A stretch of 64,000 nt of DNA from Streptomyces sp. NBC_00442 (GCF_036014195.1 NZ_CP107918.1:5084001-5148000); one strand, 5' to 3'; numbered from the stretch's first letter, positions 16,194 to 28,111 are shown. The notes: generated from the letters alone by a model not told the origin. Numbers and translations: made by a program.

Positions 16194-16250
16194 TTGAGGA
16201 CGAGCGCCCTTCAGGCGCGATCGGGGTCTGGGGCGGAGCCCCAGGGGGCT
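16193..16250 (-). repeat. composite dispersed repeat, module A, inverted
   Basis: GCGCCCTTCAGGCGC (16204-16218) and CTGGGGCGGAGCCCCAG (16228-16244) are the reverse complements of the two hairpins of copy 1. They directly abut the truncated third unit of the tandem array. The rest of the gap to asd (16251-16311) shows nothing else. Confidence 0.75.
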
Positions 16251-16311
16251 GGGCCCACCCGGCCCCGCCGCACGGGCGGGTGGGCGGGTGGGAAGACGGG
16301 CGAAAGGGGGG

Positions 16312-19051
<2,740 letters not shown>

Positions 19052-19098
19052 CCGGGCGCACTGGAAACCGGCGTACGGAAAAGGCGGCGTACGGAAAA

Positions 19099-19135
19099 GG
19101 CGGGGCGGGTGCTCGTGATGAGCGCCCGCCCCGCC
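19099..19135. terminator. bidirectional stem-loop terminator
   Basis: 16-bp arms (19099-19114 and 19120-19135) with one G-T wobble around a GTGAT loop, between the convergent M28 and S8 peptidase genes. Confidence 0.8.
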
Positions 19136-19154
19136 GTCGTTCCCGCCGGGTCCG

Positions 19155-22100
19155 TTACTGCGTGACCTTCCCGATGATCACGTTGCCGGTGCCCGCCGCG
19201 GTGCCGCGCTCGTTCAGGAGCTGCACGGTGCCGAAGAACTGGCGTCCCTCGGGAGCCGCGCCCGCCGCGACGACATCCGCCGTGACCTGCGCCGAAGCGC
19301 CGCCGGCGAGCTTGACGGTCGTGCTCTCGTCGACCTTGACGGTGCCGAGCGAGGGCGCGAAGTACACGTCCTTGTAGGCGTACGTCGTCGACCCGGCCGG
19401 AACCGAGTAGCCGGCGACCTGGATCGTGTACGTGCCCGCGGCCGGCTTGGCCAGGCTGACGGCCTCGTCGGCGCTGCTCGTCGCGGCCTGCGCGACGACC
19501 TTGCCGCTCTGGTCGAAGACGTACAGGTCGAGGTCGGCGCCCGCGTCCGAGGTGGAGCCGATGGAGACGTCCAGGTGCTCGACGCCCGCGCCGATGGTGA
19601 CCGTGCTGGTCTGCGTCTCACCGGTCTTGATGGTGGGGGTCGCGACCTTCGCCGAGCCCAGCGAGCCGCCCTTCAGCTTGCCGTCCAGAGCGGCGAAGTT
19701 GTTGGTGACCTTCCACTGCACGGGAGCCGCGGTGCCGGCCTTCGCCTCGGGCACCGTCTGGGTGGCCGGGTCGAAGGTGACGCCGAGCGCCGAGACGTCC
19801 AGCTTGAAGGAGTTGTCCAGGTACGGCGACGTACGGCGCGCCTCGACCTCGATCTCCCAGACGCCGGCCTGCGGGTTGGCGTACGACCGCAGGTCGGGAC
19901 GGCAGGTGTTGGCCGGGTTGTCGTAGTTCGGGTAGCAGTTCGGCGTCGCCGTCGTGTCCAGGGCCACACCGTAGGGGTGGATGGAGATGAAGCGGGTCTG
20001 GCTGCCCGAGCGCAGCGCGCTCATGCGGACCTCCAGGTTCTTCGCGCCCGCCGGGACGGTCACGAAGTACGACTTGGTCGAGTTGCGCTGCACCGTCGAG
20101 GACGCCGAGAAGGTGTAGCCGGGGCCCGCGACCGGGGTCGAGACGACGACCGTGGCCATGATCTGCTGGTCGACGCCGACCGTCTTGGCGTCGTCGGCCT
20201 GGAGGATCGCGCTGTGCACGCCGCCGGACGTCGGCCGCGCCTGCACCTTGACGGTGACGGGCTTGCCGAGCGGCAGGCTCACCTCCTTCGCGCCGAGGAT
20301 CGTGAACGTGCCGTCGTCGTTCTTCAGCGACAGCTTGTGCTTGACGTTCGCGTCCGGGCCCGTGGTGCGGGTGATCGTGACGTCGTACGTCTTCTTCTGG
20401 CCCGCCTTCAGGCCGCTCTCGCGGTCGTAGATGCCGGTGCCGACGTTCGGGGTCTTCAGCGCGAAGCCGAGCGCGCTGGAGACCGGCGCGGTGACCGTGT
20501 ACTCGTGCGCGGGGGCGTGCTTCTTCGCGGTCTGCTTGACCGCGTCCCAGGCGCCCACGATGTTGATGAGGCCCGCGCCCTCGGCGTAGGACTGGGTGTT
20601 CTTGATGTGCTTGGCCGTCGACGTCAGCGCGGTGCGCAGATCGGCCGGAGGCAGGTCGATGCCCTGCTGCTTGGCGGCCGAGATGAGCAGCGCCGATGCG
20701 CCGGTCGCCTGCGGGGAGGCCATCGAGGTGCCCTGGAGCATCGAGTAGCCGGCCGGCAGGCTGTAGCCCGCCTCCTTGACCGGGCTGCCGGGCAGCCAGG
20801 TCTCGGTGGAGTTGATGGCCGCGCCCGGGGCGGTCAGGGTCGGCGTGAAGCCGCCGTCCTCACGCGGGCCGCGCGAGGAGAACGGCATCATCTGGTAGTC
20901 CGTGGAGACGCCGGAGCCGTAGTTGGCGGCCCAGGTGTCCTTGGAGATGCTCGCGCCGACGGAGATGACGTGGTCGGCGAGGCCGGGGTCGCCGATGGTG
21001 TTGACGCCCGGACCGTCGTTGCCGGCCGAGATGACCAGCTGGACGCCGTAGGTGTCGATGAGGCGCTTGTAGAGCTCGGCGCGCGCGTTGTTGCCGTCGT
21101 TGAGCGCCGGCAGCCCGCCGATCGACATGTTCACGATGTCGACGTGACGGTTGGTGACGAGGTCGATCATGCCCTCGGTCAGCGCGATGTTGGTGCAGCC
21201 GCCGTCCCAGTTGCAGGCACGCGAGGAGACGATCTTCGCGCCGGGCGCGGCACCGCTCATCTTGCCGCCGAACAGGCCGTTCGCGGCGGTGATGCCCGCG
21301 ACGTGGGTGCCGTGCTCGGACTCGATGACGCCGATGTTGACGTAGTCCGAGGTGTGCCCGGCCGCGTCGTACACGACGTTCTTGCGGATCTCCACGGTGA
21401 ACGGCACCCGCTCGACGACGTCGGTCGCCGGGTTGTCGGTACCGAAGTAGCCGATCTGGTAGCCGTCCTTGTACGGCTTCATCGGGGCGTCGTCCGAGAA
21501 GTCGTTGTTGTTGTTCAGGTCGACGCGGACCGTGCCGGCGGCCGGGTCGTAGAGCACGCCCCAGCTGTCGGTGGTGTCGCCGTCCCGGTTCAGGTCGCCG
21601 GCCGCGTCGCCGCCCTTGGTGACCTTCTCGGCGAAGGTGGAGAAGTCGTAGGAGCCCGCCGGGGCCGTCCACGTCTTGCCGCCGGCGGTGAACGTCGGCC
21701 CGGAGACGGCGGTGTTGGCGCGCAGCCAGGTGCCGTCGTTGTCCTGCACCGGGTCGGTCGAGGTGACCCAGTCGACGATCTTGCGTTCGCCGGTGGTGGT
21801 CTTCTGGAGCGCGGGGTGACCGAGGTCGACACCCGAGTCGAGGACGCCGATCGTGACCCCGCGGCCGTCCGCCGTGGGGTGCTGCTTGACGAAGTCGACC
21901 GCGCCCGTCTCGAAGTTCGGGTTGTACGGGTTCTTCGCGGGCGTGTTCTTGCCCGGCGCCGGGTAGCCGTTCGAGGTCCGCAGCTGCTTCGCGGACGTGG
22001 CGGTGTCGCCCGACGGCGTCGGGTCGTCCAGCTGAATGTCCTGCTTGAGGTCGATGCCGTGCACCGAGGGCAGCTTCGCGGCCGCCTTCAGGGCGGCTTC

Positions 22101-22481
22101 GGCCTTCGCGGTCGGCAGGGTCGCGCGGACGTAGCCGAGCTTGTCGTCCTGCTTGCCCACGGTCGCCCCCGCGACCGAGTGCAGCTGGCCCGAGACGGCG
22201 GCGGTGCCGCCCGGGGCGGTCGCCACCATGACGGTGACGCTCTTGTCGCCCTTGGCCTGCGCCTCGGCGAGACGCTGCTCGTCGGCCTTGCCGAGCTTGT
22301 CGTCGGCGGTCTTGGCCGGAGCGGTCTTCACCGGGGGCGCGGTCGTCGGGTCGCTTCCGCCGGTGGCGGCGAAGGCCGGGGCCGCGCCCGCCGTGACGAG
22401 CGCGGCCACCAGGCCGGCCGCCGCCGCTATTCGGGCCGTGCGTCTCGCCCCGGGTGCGGGGCGCGGGGATTCAGTGGTCAT
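19155..22481 (-). CDS. secreted subtilisin-like serine protease (S8), large
   Basis: 1108-residue exported subtilase. Signal peptide residues 1-38 (ends APAFAA), a pro-region with DKSVTVMVATAPGGTAAVSGQ, then the S8 domain. Catalytic triad: Asp215 (GVLDSGVD), His390 (ESEHGTHVAG) and Ser586 (LQGTSMASP), with the oxyanion Asn in VISAGNDGPG. A roughly 150-residue insert lies between Asp and His. After the protease come beta-rich regions and a C-terminal prepeptidase-type (PPC-like) domain with DLDLYVFDQSGKVV. ATG 22481 directly precedes the signal peptide. It resembles the Streptomyces tripeptidyl-type and large secreted subtilases; the exact specificity is unknown. Confidence 0.95.
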   Translation of the reverse strand: MTTESPRPAPGARRTARIAAAAGLVAALVTAGAAPAFAATGGSDPTTAPPVKTAPAKTADDKLGKADEQRLAEAQAKGDKSVTVMVATAPGGTAAVSGQLHSVAGATVGKQDDKLGYVRATLPTAKAEAALKAAAKLPSVHGIDLKQDIQLDDPTPSGDTATSAKQLRTSNGYPAPGKNTPAKNPYNPNFETGAVDFVKQHPTADGRGVTIGVLDSGVDLGHPALQKTTTGERKIVDWVTSTDPVQDNDGTWLRANTAVSGPTFTAGGKTWTAPAGSYDFSTFAEKVTKGGDAAGDLNRDGDTTDSWGVLYDPAAGTVRVDLNNNNDFSDDAPMKPYKDGYQIGYFGTDNPATDVVERVPFTVEIRKNVVYDAAGHTSDYVNIGVIESEHGTHVAGITAANGLFGGKMSGAAPGAKIVSSRACNWDGGCTNIALTEGMIDLVTNRHVDIVNMSIGGLPALNDGNNARAELYKRLIDTYGVQLVISAGNDGPGVNTIGDPGLADHVISVGASISKDTWAANYGSGVSTDYQMMPFSSRGPREDGGFTPTLTAPGAAINSTETWLPGSPVKEAGYSLPAGYSMLQGTSMASPQATGASALLISAAKQQGIDLPPADLRTALTSTAKHIKNTQSYAEGAGLINIVGAWDAVKQTAKKHAPAHEYTVTAPVSSALGFALKTPNVGTGIYDRESGLKAGQKKTYDVTITRTTGPDANVKHKLSLKNDDGTFTILGAKEVSLPLGKPVTVKVQARPTSGGVHSAILQADDAKTVGVDQQIMATVVVSTPVAGPGYTFSASSTVQRNSTKSYFVTVPAGAKNLEVRMSALRSGSQTRFISIHPYGVALDTTATPNCYPNYDNPANTCRPDLRSYANPQAGVWEIEVEARRTSPYLDNSFKLDVSALGVTFDPATQTVPEAKAGTAAPVQWKVTNNFAALDGKLKGGSLGSAKVATPTIKTGETQTSTVTIGAGVEHLDVSIGSTSDAGADLDLYVFDQSGKVVAQAATSSADEAVSLAKPAAGTYTIQVAGYSVPAGSTTYAYKDVYFAPSLGTVKVDESTTVKLAGGASAQVTADVVAAGAAPEGRQFFGTVQLLNERGTAAGTGNVIIGKVTQ

Positions 22482-22699
22482 TCAGCATCCCTGTGAAGTG
22501 GGTAAGGGTCCGGCTTGTGAAAGACGGTTCGTATTTCGGTGCCGGATGACCGCTGAGCATTGCGTATATGACTGTTGTTTGTGGAGAGTTGACCGTTACG
22601 TGATGTGAACATGGCACATTCCCGCCAGGGTGCGCACCCCGCCACGACACCCCCGCGAACCCGTTCGCACAGAGACCGCCACCCGCGCGCACCGACCCG

Positions 22700-22705
22700 T
22701 AATCT
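22700..22705 (+). promoter_or_regulatory. -10 hexamer of leaderless NUDIX gene
   Basis: TAATCT lies six bases before ATG 22712, with no ribosome site. Confidence 0.5.
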
Positions 22706-22711
22706 CACCCA

Positions 22712-23185
22712 ATGAACACGGAGTTGCGGGTGGCGGCCTACGCCATATGCGTACGGGAAACGGACGGCGTCCACGAGCTCCTGCTCGCGCGCTGGGTGGC
22801 CAGGGACGGCACCAAGCGGTGGACGCTGCCGGGCGGCGGCATGGACCACGGCGAGGACCCCCTGGAGACCGTGGTGCGCGAGCTCGACGAGGAGACGGGC
22901 TACGCCGTCGAACCGGTCCGGCTGCTCGGCATCGACTCCATCAACCGGCGCTATCCGCGCAAGCTCGGCCGCTTCGCCGACTTCCAGGGGCTGCGCATCG
23001 TGTACGAGGGCCGGATCACCGGGGGCGAACTCCGCCACGAGACCAACGGGTCCACCGACCTGGCCGCCTGGCACCCCCTGGAGCGCGTCGAAGACCTTGA
23101 ACGCGTCGAACTCGTCGACGTGGGGCTTGAGTTGTGGCGCACCAGACCTCCTACGGGCAAGGCGCACCACCAGGCCGCGGACTGA
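22712..23185 (+). CDS. NUDIX hydrolase
   Basis: 157-residue pyrophosphohydrolase of the NUDIX family. The full Nudix box (G-x5-E-x7-REU-x-EE-x-GU) spans residues 42-64: Gly42, Glu48, Arg56-Glu57, Glu60-Glu61, Gly63. Mg2+-dependent hydrolysis of a nucleoside-diphosphate-linked substrate is expected; the substrate cannot be predicted. The start at ATG 22712 is supported by the TAATCT -10 six bases upstream, implying a leaderless transcript. It is divergent from the subtilase gene. Confidence 0.95.
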   Translation: MNTELRVAAYAICVRETDGVHELLLARWVARDGTKRWTLPGGGMDHGEDPLETVVRELDEETGYAVEPVRLLGIDSINRRYPRKLGRFADFQGLRIVYEGRITGGELRHETNGSTDLAAWHPLERVEDLERVELVDVGLELWRTRPPTGKAHHQAAD

Positions 23186-23195
23186 GCCGGGCCTT

Positions 23196-23249
23196 CCGGT
23201 CGCCGGCGGCGGGCCGTTCCCCTCCCGAAGGCCCGCCGCCCGCGACCGG
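23196..23249. terminator. bidirectional stem-loop terminator
   Basis: 20-bp arms (23196-23215 / 23230-23249) with one mismatch around a 14-base loop, between convergent genes. Confidence 0.75.
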
Positions 23250-23251
23250 CG

Positions 23252-24295
23252 TCAGCGCGGCAGGACCACCACATAGGCGGCGGGCTCCCGTTCGGCGGAC
23301 GCCATCAGGGCGGTGCGCACCACCGTGGCCTGCTGCTCAAGGGCCTCGCGGAGCTTCTTCGGCGTGATGTGTACGACGGTGATCCCGAGCCGCTCAAGGG
23401 CCTCGCGCTTACGGCTGCACTCCGACCACAGCGCGGCTTCCTCCTCACCGCCCTGCCGCGGCGCCCGGGTGTCCAGTTCGAGCGCCACCCCCTGCTCGGG
23501 CCAGTACGCGTCGAGGCCGCCCAGGTGCGGGCCGCCCGGCAGTCGCAGGTCCACGTTCCACAGCGGGGCGGGCAGGCCGAACCCGCTCACCATGGCGTAC
23601 AGCCGGTCCTCGGCGATGGAGCGGCCCTCGGCGAGCAGCGCGTCCACCGCGTCCACCACATGGGCCCGGGTCAGCAGGCGCGCCTGCGTCAACTCCCGTA
23701 CGACCGCAGCCGGTTCGGTGTGGCCGCAGCGCACCGCCTCGGTGAGCAGCCGGCGTACGGACTCGGCGTCGTCCAGGACCGCGACCGCGTCGGCGAGCGC
23801 CCGAGGCACCGGCGCCACCGGCACCCCCGCGATCATCTCCGCGCCGGGCATCGCCTGGGCCCGCACCAGCTGGACGCAGCCTGTGGAGCGCAGCCGCCGG
23901 GTGCGCGGCACCAGGATGTCGATCCGGTCGAGGGAGAGCAGGGGGGGAGCACAGGAGAACCGGTGCAGCGCGAGCGCCGCGAGCCCCGTCACGATCGCCG
24001 CCGGCGGCTCGGAGTGGGCCTGGCCCTGTGCCGGAATGGACTTGGCGCGCCCGGAGGCCGGCCAGCCCGCGTACAGCAGCGCCGCGTGGAGGCGCTCCTC
24101 GCTGGTGGCGGGCCCCGGATGCAGGACGTACACGCCCGGCAGAAGCTGCTGCCAGGGGCCGCCGGGCCGGCACTGGGCGGCGGCGCGCGCGGCCGAAACC
24201 CCGTGGGCGCGCAGCTGGTTGGCGGAGAGCACGCGCCGCTGGACGTCGGTGAGGTGGCTCAGGGGGCGGGGGGAGAGCGGGGTGTTGTGGTTCAT
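23252..24295 (-). CDS. AbiEi/DUF559-like protein, hypothetical
   Basis: 347 residues, no secure function. The N-terminal part (about 15-60: LTDVQRRVLSANQLRAHGVS, then RPGGPWQQLLPGVYVLHPG) looks like the winged-helix of AbiEi-type antitoxin/regulator proteins. The C-terminal part (about 255-340: GGLDAYWPEQGVALELDTRAP, then REALERLGITVVHITPKKLRE) resembles the DUF559/Vsr-like PD-(D/E)xK fold, with candidate metal ligands Asp and Glu-x-Asp. Genes of this make-up are common singletons in Streptomyces. No toxin partner (AbiEii) lies beside it. The ATG 24295 start is tentative because the ribosome site is weak. Confidence 0.75.
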   Translation of the reverse strand: MNHNTPLSPRPLSHLTDVQRRVLSANQLRAHGVSAARAAAQCRPGGPWQQLLPGVYVLHPGPATSEERLHAALLYAGWPASGRAKSIPAQGQAHSEPPAAIVTGLAALALHRFSCAPPLLSLDRIDILVPRTRRLRSTGCVQLVRAQAMPGAEMIAGVPVAPVPRALADAVAVLDDAESVRRLLTEAVRCGHTEPAAVVRELTQARLLTRAHVVDAVDALLAEGRSIAEDRLYAMVSGFGLPAPLWNVDLRLPGGPHLGGLDAYWPEQGVALELDTRAPRQGGEEEAALWSECSRKREALERLGITVVHITPKKLREALEQQATVVRTALMASAEREPAAYVVVLPR

Positions 24296-24400
24296 GCCGC
24301 AGGGTTTTCCGCACCCGGACCGCCGGCTAACCGCTGTTACAAGCCCGTCGACAAATCCGGACAACCCCGTCCTAAAGTACGGGCGTTCGAGTGCCGATCA

Positions 24401-24423
24401 GGGGGCCCGGCGACCGGGCCCCC
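24401..24423 (-). terminator. stem-loop terminator downstream of second aminopeptidase gene
   Basis: GGGGGCCCGG-CGA-CCGGGCCCCC, perfect 10-bp arms, ten bases past the stop codon. Confidence 0.7.
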
Positions 24424-24432
24424 GAACGGGCG

Positions 24433-27012
24433 TCAGCGGGCGGCGGCCGCCGCGTCGCAGACCTGGCCGCGCAGGGTGCGCGCCAGGTCGTCGCGGGCTT
24501 CGAGAACGAGCCGGCGCAGCGCCGGAGCGGCGCCCTCGTGCGCGGCGAGCCACGCGTCGGTCGCCTCCAGCGTGGCCTCGTCGCCCTGGAGCCCGGGGAA
24601 CAGGCCCTTCACGATGTCCATCCCGATCTGGATCGAACGCTCGGCCCAGACCCGCTCGATCACCTCGAAGTACCGCGCGGCGTACGGAGCGGTCAGCTCG
24701 CGCTGCGAGGGCTGGCCGAACCCCGAAATCGTCGCCTCCACCAGCGCGTTGGACAGCTGGTCCGACTCCACGACCTGCGCCCAGGCCTGCGCCTTGACCG
24801 CCGCCGAGGGGCGCGCGGCCAGGCAGCGCACGTGGTGGCGCTTGCCGGACGCGGTGTCGTCGCGGGCCAGCTCGGCGTCGATGGCGCTCTCGTCGACGAC
24901 ACCGTGCGCGGCCAGCGGTTCCAGGAGCGCCCAGCGCAGCTCCTGGTCCACCTCAAGACCGTCGATCTTCGCCGAACCGGCGAGCAGCCCCTGGAGGAGC
25001 TGGAAGTCGGAGCCGGAGGTGGCGCTCGCGGCGAAGAAGCGGGCCCAGGTGAGCTGGTGCTCGCTGCCCGGCTCGGCGAGGCGCAGCTCGTGCAGGGCGC
25101 CCGCGGACAGCAGCGGCCCGCCCTCGGCGCGCCAGGACGGCGCCGCGTAGTGCACGACCGCCGACCGGGCCCAGGAGTGCAGCATCTGGAGCACGCCGAT
25201 GTCCGACTCGCGGCCCGCGTGCGCGAGGACCAGCGCGACGAAGTCACGCGCCGGCATGAGCCCGTCCCGCGTCAGGTTCCACAGCGCCGACCAGCACAGG
25301 GCGCGCGCCAGGGGGTCGGTCATGTCGCCGAGGTGGGCGCGGAGCGTGGTGAGCGAGCCCTCGTCGAAGCGGATCTTGCAGTAGGTCAGGTCGTCGTCGT
25401 TGACCAGGACGAGGTCGGGGCGCTCGGCCCCGGCCAGCTCGGTGATCACGGTGCGCGGGCCCTCGACGTCGGCCTCGGCGCGGGCGTACCGCACCAGCGC
25501 GCCCGCCTCGTTGCGGTACAGGCCCACCGCGACCCGGTGCGGACGCAGCTCCGGGTGCGAGGCGGCCGCCTCCTGCACCACGGCGAGCTCCGTGATCCGG
25601 TCCCCGGCGTCATAAGTGGCCACCGGTGTAAGGGAGTTGACGCCCGCCGTCTGAAGCCAGGAGCGCGACCAGGTCGCCATGTCGCGCCCGGAGACCTCTT
25701 CGAGGACCGAGAGCAGGTCGCCGAGGCGGGTGTTGCCGTAGGCGTGCCGCTTGAAGTAGCGCCGGGCGCCTTCGAGGAAGTCCTCCCGGCCGACGTAGGC
25801 CACGAGCTGCTTGAGCACCGAGGCGCCCTTGGCGTACGTGATCCCGTCGAAGTTGAGCTTGGCGTCCTCCAGGTCACGGATGTCGGCCGTGATCGGGTGC
25901 GTGGACGGCAGCTGGTCGGCCCGGTAGGCCCACGCCTTGCGGCCGTTGGCGAACGTCACCCAGCTGTTGGTGAAACGGGTGGCCTCGGCCAGCGAGAACG
26001 AGCCCATGAAGTCGGCGAAGGACTCCTTCAGCCACAGGTCGTCCCACCACACCATGGTGACCAGGTCGCCGAACCACATGTGCGCCATCTCGTGCAGGAT
26101 GACGTTGGCCCGGCGCTCGTAGGAGGCCCGGGTCACCTTGCCGCGGTAGATGTACTCCTCGCGGAAGGTCACCAGGCCCGGGTTCTCCATCGCGCCCAGG
26201 TTGTACTCCGGCACGAACGCCTGGTCGTACTTCCCGAACGGGTAGGGGAAGTCGAAGTTGTCGTGGAAGAAGTCCAGGCCCTGCTTGGTGACCAGGAAGA
26301 TGTCGTCCGCGTCGAAGTGCTTGGCGAGACCCTTGCGGCACATCGCGCCGAGCGGGATCTCCAGCGTGCTGCCGTCGTCGAAGGCGCGCGTGTAGGAGTC
26401 GGTCACGTAGTGGTACGGGCCCGCGACCACGCAGGTGATGTACGTCGAGATCGGCTCGGTCGCGGCGAAGCGCCACACACGGTCGGCCTCCTGGCCGCCC
26501 GCGCCGTTGGACCACACCGTCCAGCCCTCGGGGGCCTGTGCCTCGAAGGTGAACCGGGCCTTGAGGTCGGGCTGCTCGAAGTTGGCGAACACCCGGCGCG
26601 AGTCGGCGGGCTCGTACTGCGTGTAGAGGTAGACCTCGCCGTCCTCGGGGTCGACGAAGCGGTGCATGCCCTCGCCGGTGCGGCTGTAGGCGCACTGCGC
26701 GTCCACGACGAGGACGTTGTCGGCGGCCAGGTCGTCCAGGGCGATCCGGTTGCCGTCGAACACCTTGGCCGGGTCGAGCACGCGGCCGTTGAGTGTCACC
26801 GACGTCACCGACGGGGCGATGAGGTCGGCGAACGTCGACGCGCCGGGGCGGGCCGAGCGGAAGCGGATCGTGGTCAGGGACCGGAACGTGCGGGGCCCGT
26901 CCGGGGCGTCCCCGACCGCGGACCGCAGGTCGAGAGAGACGTCGTAGCCCTCGACGGACAGCAGCTCGGCCCGCTCACGGGCCTCGTCGCGGGACAGATT
27001 CTCACCGGGCAC
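24433..27012 (-). CDS. aminopeptidase N paralogue, M1 family
   Basis: 859-residue cytosolic M1 zinc aminopeptidase, a full-length paralogue of the enzyme at 12935-15508. GAMEN is at residues 273-277, HEMAH at 307-311 and the third zinc ligand in KESFAD. The N-terminus (VPGENLSRDEARERAELLS) matches its paralogue in frame and length. GTG 27012 was chosen over GTG 27018 because GGAG then lies five bases upstream, while at 27018 it would overlap the start. All catalytic residues are kept, so both copies should be active; the difference in role (substrate preference, growth phase) cannot be told. Confidence 0.96.
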   Translation of the reverse strand: MPGENLSRDEARERAELLSVEGYDVSLDLRSAVGDAPDGPRTFRSLTTIRFRSARPGASTFADLIAPSVTSVTLNGRVLDPAKVFDGNRIALDDLAADNVLVVDAQCAYSRTGEGMHRFVDPEDGEVYLYTQYEPADSRRVFANFEQPDLKARFTFEAQAPEGWTVWSNGAGGQEADRVWRFAATEPISTYITCVVAGPYHYVTDSYTRAFDDGSTLEIPLGAMCRKGLAKHFDADDIFLVTKQGLDFFHDNFDFPYPFGKYDQAFVPEYNLGAMENPGLVTFREEYIYRGKVTRASYERRANVILHEMAHMWFGDLVTMVWWDDLWLKESFADFMGSFSLAEATRFTNSWVTFANGRKAWAYRADQLPSTHPITADIRDLEDAKLNFDGITYAKGASVLKQLVAYVGREDFLEGARRYFKRHAYGNTRLGDLLSVLEEVSGRDMATWSRSWLQTAGVNSLTPVATYDAGDRITELAVVQEAAASHPELRPHRVAVGLYRNEAGALVRYARAEADVEGPRTVITELAGAERPDLVLVNDDDLTYCKIRFDEGSLTTLRAHLGDMTDPLARALCWSALWNLTRDGLMPARDFVALVLAHAGRESDIGVLQMLHSWARSAVVHYAAPSWRAEGGPLLSAGALHELRLAEPGSEHQLTWARFFAASATSGSDFQLLQGLLAGSAKIDGLEVDQELRWALLEPLAAHGVVDESAIDAELARDDTASGKRHHVRCLAARPSAAVKAQAWAQVVESDQLSNALVEATISGFGQPSQRELTAPYAARYFEVIERVWAERSIQIGMDIVKGLFPGLQGDEATLEATDAWLAAHEGAAPALRRLVLEARDDLARTLRGQVCDAAAAAR

Positions 27013-27191
27013 GGGCACTCCTTTGTGTCTCGTTCGAACGGCTTCGATCCTCCCATGCCGGGCAGGCGGCGGCCGAGCGGAAAGAAGACCGGCCGAACGG
27101 GGCCGGGGCGGAATGCTTTCGGCGGGTGCCGGTGTTCGCCCGTACAGAGGTCTGTTTGGCCCGCCCTTGCCGCAGTTGCCCGAGGAGAGAC

Positions 27192-27842
27192 ATGTCCGAG
27201 ACCGCCAAGACCCCCGTCGACTTCTGGTTCGACCCGCTGTGCCCCTGGGCCTGGATGACCTCGCGCTGGATGCTGGAGGTCGAGAAGGTCCGCGACGTCG
27301 AGGTGCACTGGCACGTGATGAGCCTCGCCGTCCTGAACGAGGACCGCCTCGACGACCTGCCCGCCGAGTACGCCGAGAACATGCGGCCCGGCGGCAAGGC
27401 GTGGGGCCCCGTGCGCGTGGTCGCCGCGGCGCGCGAGCTGCACGGCGACGACGTCGTCGGCCCGCTCTACACCGCGCTCGGCACCCGCTTCCACAACGAG
27501 GGCCTCGGCGTGACCCGCGAGGCCGTCGCCGCCGCGCTCAAGGACGTGGACCTGCCCGCGGACCTCATCGACTACATCGACCGGGACACCTACGACACCC
27601 AGCTGCGTGCCTCGCACAAGAAGGGCATCGAGATGGTCGGCCAGGACGTGGGCACGCCGGTCATCGCGGTGCCGGGCGCCGACGGCGAGCAGATCGCCTT
27701 CTTCGGCCCCGTCGTCACCCCCGCCCCCCAGGGCGAGGCCGCGGCCAAGCTCTGGGACGGCACGCTGCTCGTCGCCGCGACGCCGGGTTTCTACGAGATC
27801 AAGCGCAGCCGCACGGTGGGCCCGGACTTCAGCAACCTCTGA
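27192..27842 (+). CDS. DsbA-like mycothiol-dependent nitroreductase family protein (Rv2466c type)
   Basis: 216-residue thioredoxin-fold protein with a helical insert, similar to Mycobacterium Rv2466c, a mycothiol-dependent reductase. The active site reads FDPLCPWAWMTSRW, i.e. CPWA: the nucleophilic Cys is kept and the second Cys of CPWC is replaced by Ala, so a monothiol (mycothiol-exchange) mechanism would be needed. The cis-Pro loop is in VGTPVIAVPGADG. GAGGAGA lies just before ATG 27192. No operon partner. DsbA-family oxidoreductase or 2-hydroxychromene-2-carboxylate-isomerase-like naming are alternatives. Confidence 0.85.
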   Translation: MSETAKTPVDFWFDPLCPWAWMTSRWMLEVEKVRDVEVHWHVMSLAVLNEDRLDDLPAEYAENMRPGGKAWGPVRVVAAARELHGDDVVGPLYTALGTRFHNEGLGVTREAVAAALKDVDLPADLIDYIDRDTYDTQLRASHKKGIEMVGQDVGTPVIAVPGADGEQIAFFGPVVTPAPQGEAAAKLWDGTLLVAATPGFYEIKRSRTVGPDFSNL

Positions 27843-27849
27843 CCGGCAG

Positions 27850-28066
27850 CCGGGGTTCCTGGGGCTCCGCCCCAGACCCCGGTTCGCGCCTGAAGGGCGC
27901 TCGTCCTCAAGCTCCCTCAAGGCCTCAAGGGCCAGGGGGCACCCCCATGACGGGCTGACTATGCCCGTGCGGGGGCCGGTACCGAGTGGGCCAGGGGGCG
28001 CGAGGAACTGCGTGCTCAGCCGTGCACGGTCCGCAGCCGGGGTTCCTGGGGATGCGCCCAGGAGCC
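27850..28066 (+). repeat. composite dispersed intergenic repeat, copy 3
   Basis: Module A is nearly identical to copy 1: CTGGGGC-TCC-GCCCCAG near 27859-27875, GCGCCTGAAGGGCGC to 27900, and the tail CCCCCATGACGGGCTGA to about 27960. Then a degenerate module B with GGCGCGAGGAACTGCG and GCACGGTCCGCAGCCGG. It occupies the gap between the convergent nitroreductase-like gene and the sodF 3' UTR. Confidence 0.75.
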
Positions 28067-28072
28067 GTGCGC

Positions 28073-28111
28073 GGCCGGCCCCCGCGAGTCACGTCCTCGC
28101 GGGGGCCGGCC
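28073..28111. terminator. strong stem-loop at the end of the sodF transcript
   Basis: GGCCGGCCCCCGCGAG and its exact reverse complement (16-bp arms, 28073-28088 and 28096-28111) around TCACGTC. Confidence 0.85.

Noticed and set aside
19069..19098. Direct repeat of GGCGTACGGAAAA after the M28 peptidase gene
   Set aside because: Two short copies only, next to a terminator; probably slippage without function.
19575..22496. 973-codon open frame on the plus strand opposite the subtilase gene
   Set aside because: Composition is Arg/Gly/Asp/Val-rich with no domain; it is the usual shadow frame of a high-GC gene, and the minus-strand product has signal peptide, catalytic triad and PPC-like domain.
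24391..27258. 955-codon plus-strand frame opposite the second aminopeptidase gene
   Set aside because: Shadow frame; the minus strand encodes GAMEN and HEMAH motifs.
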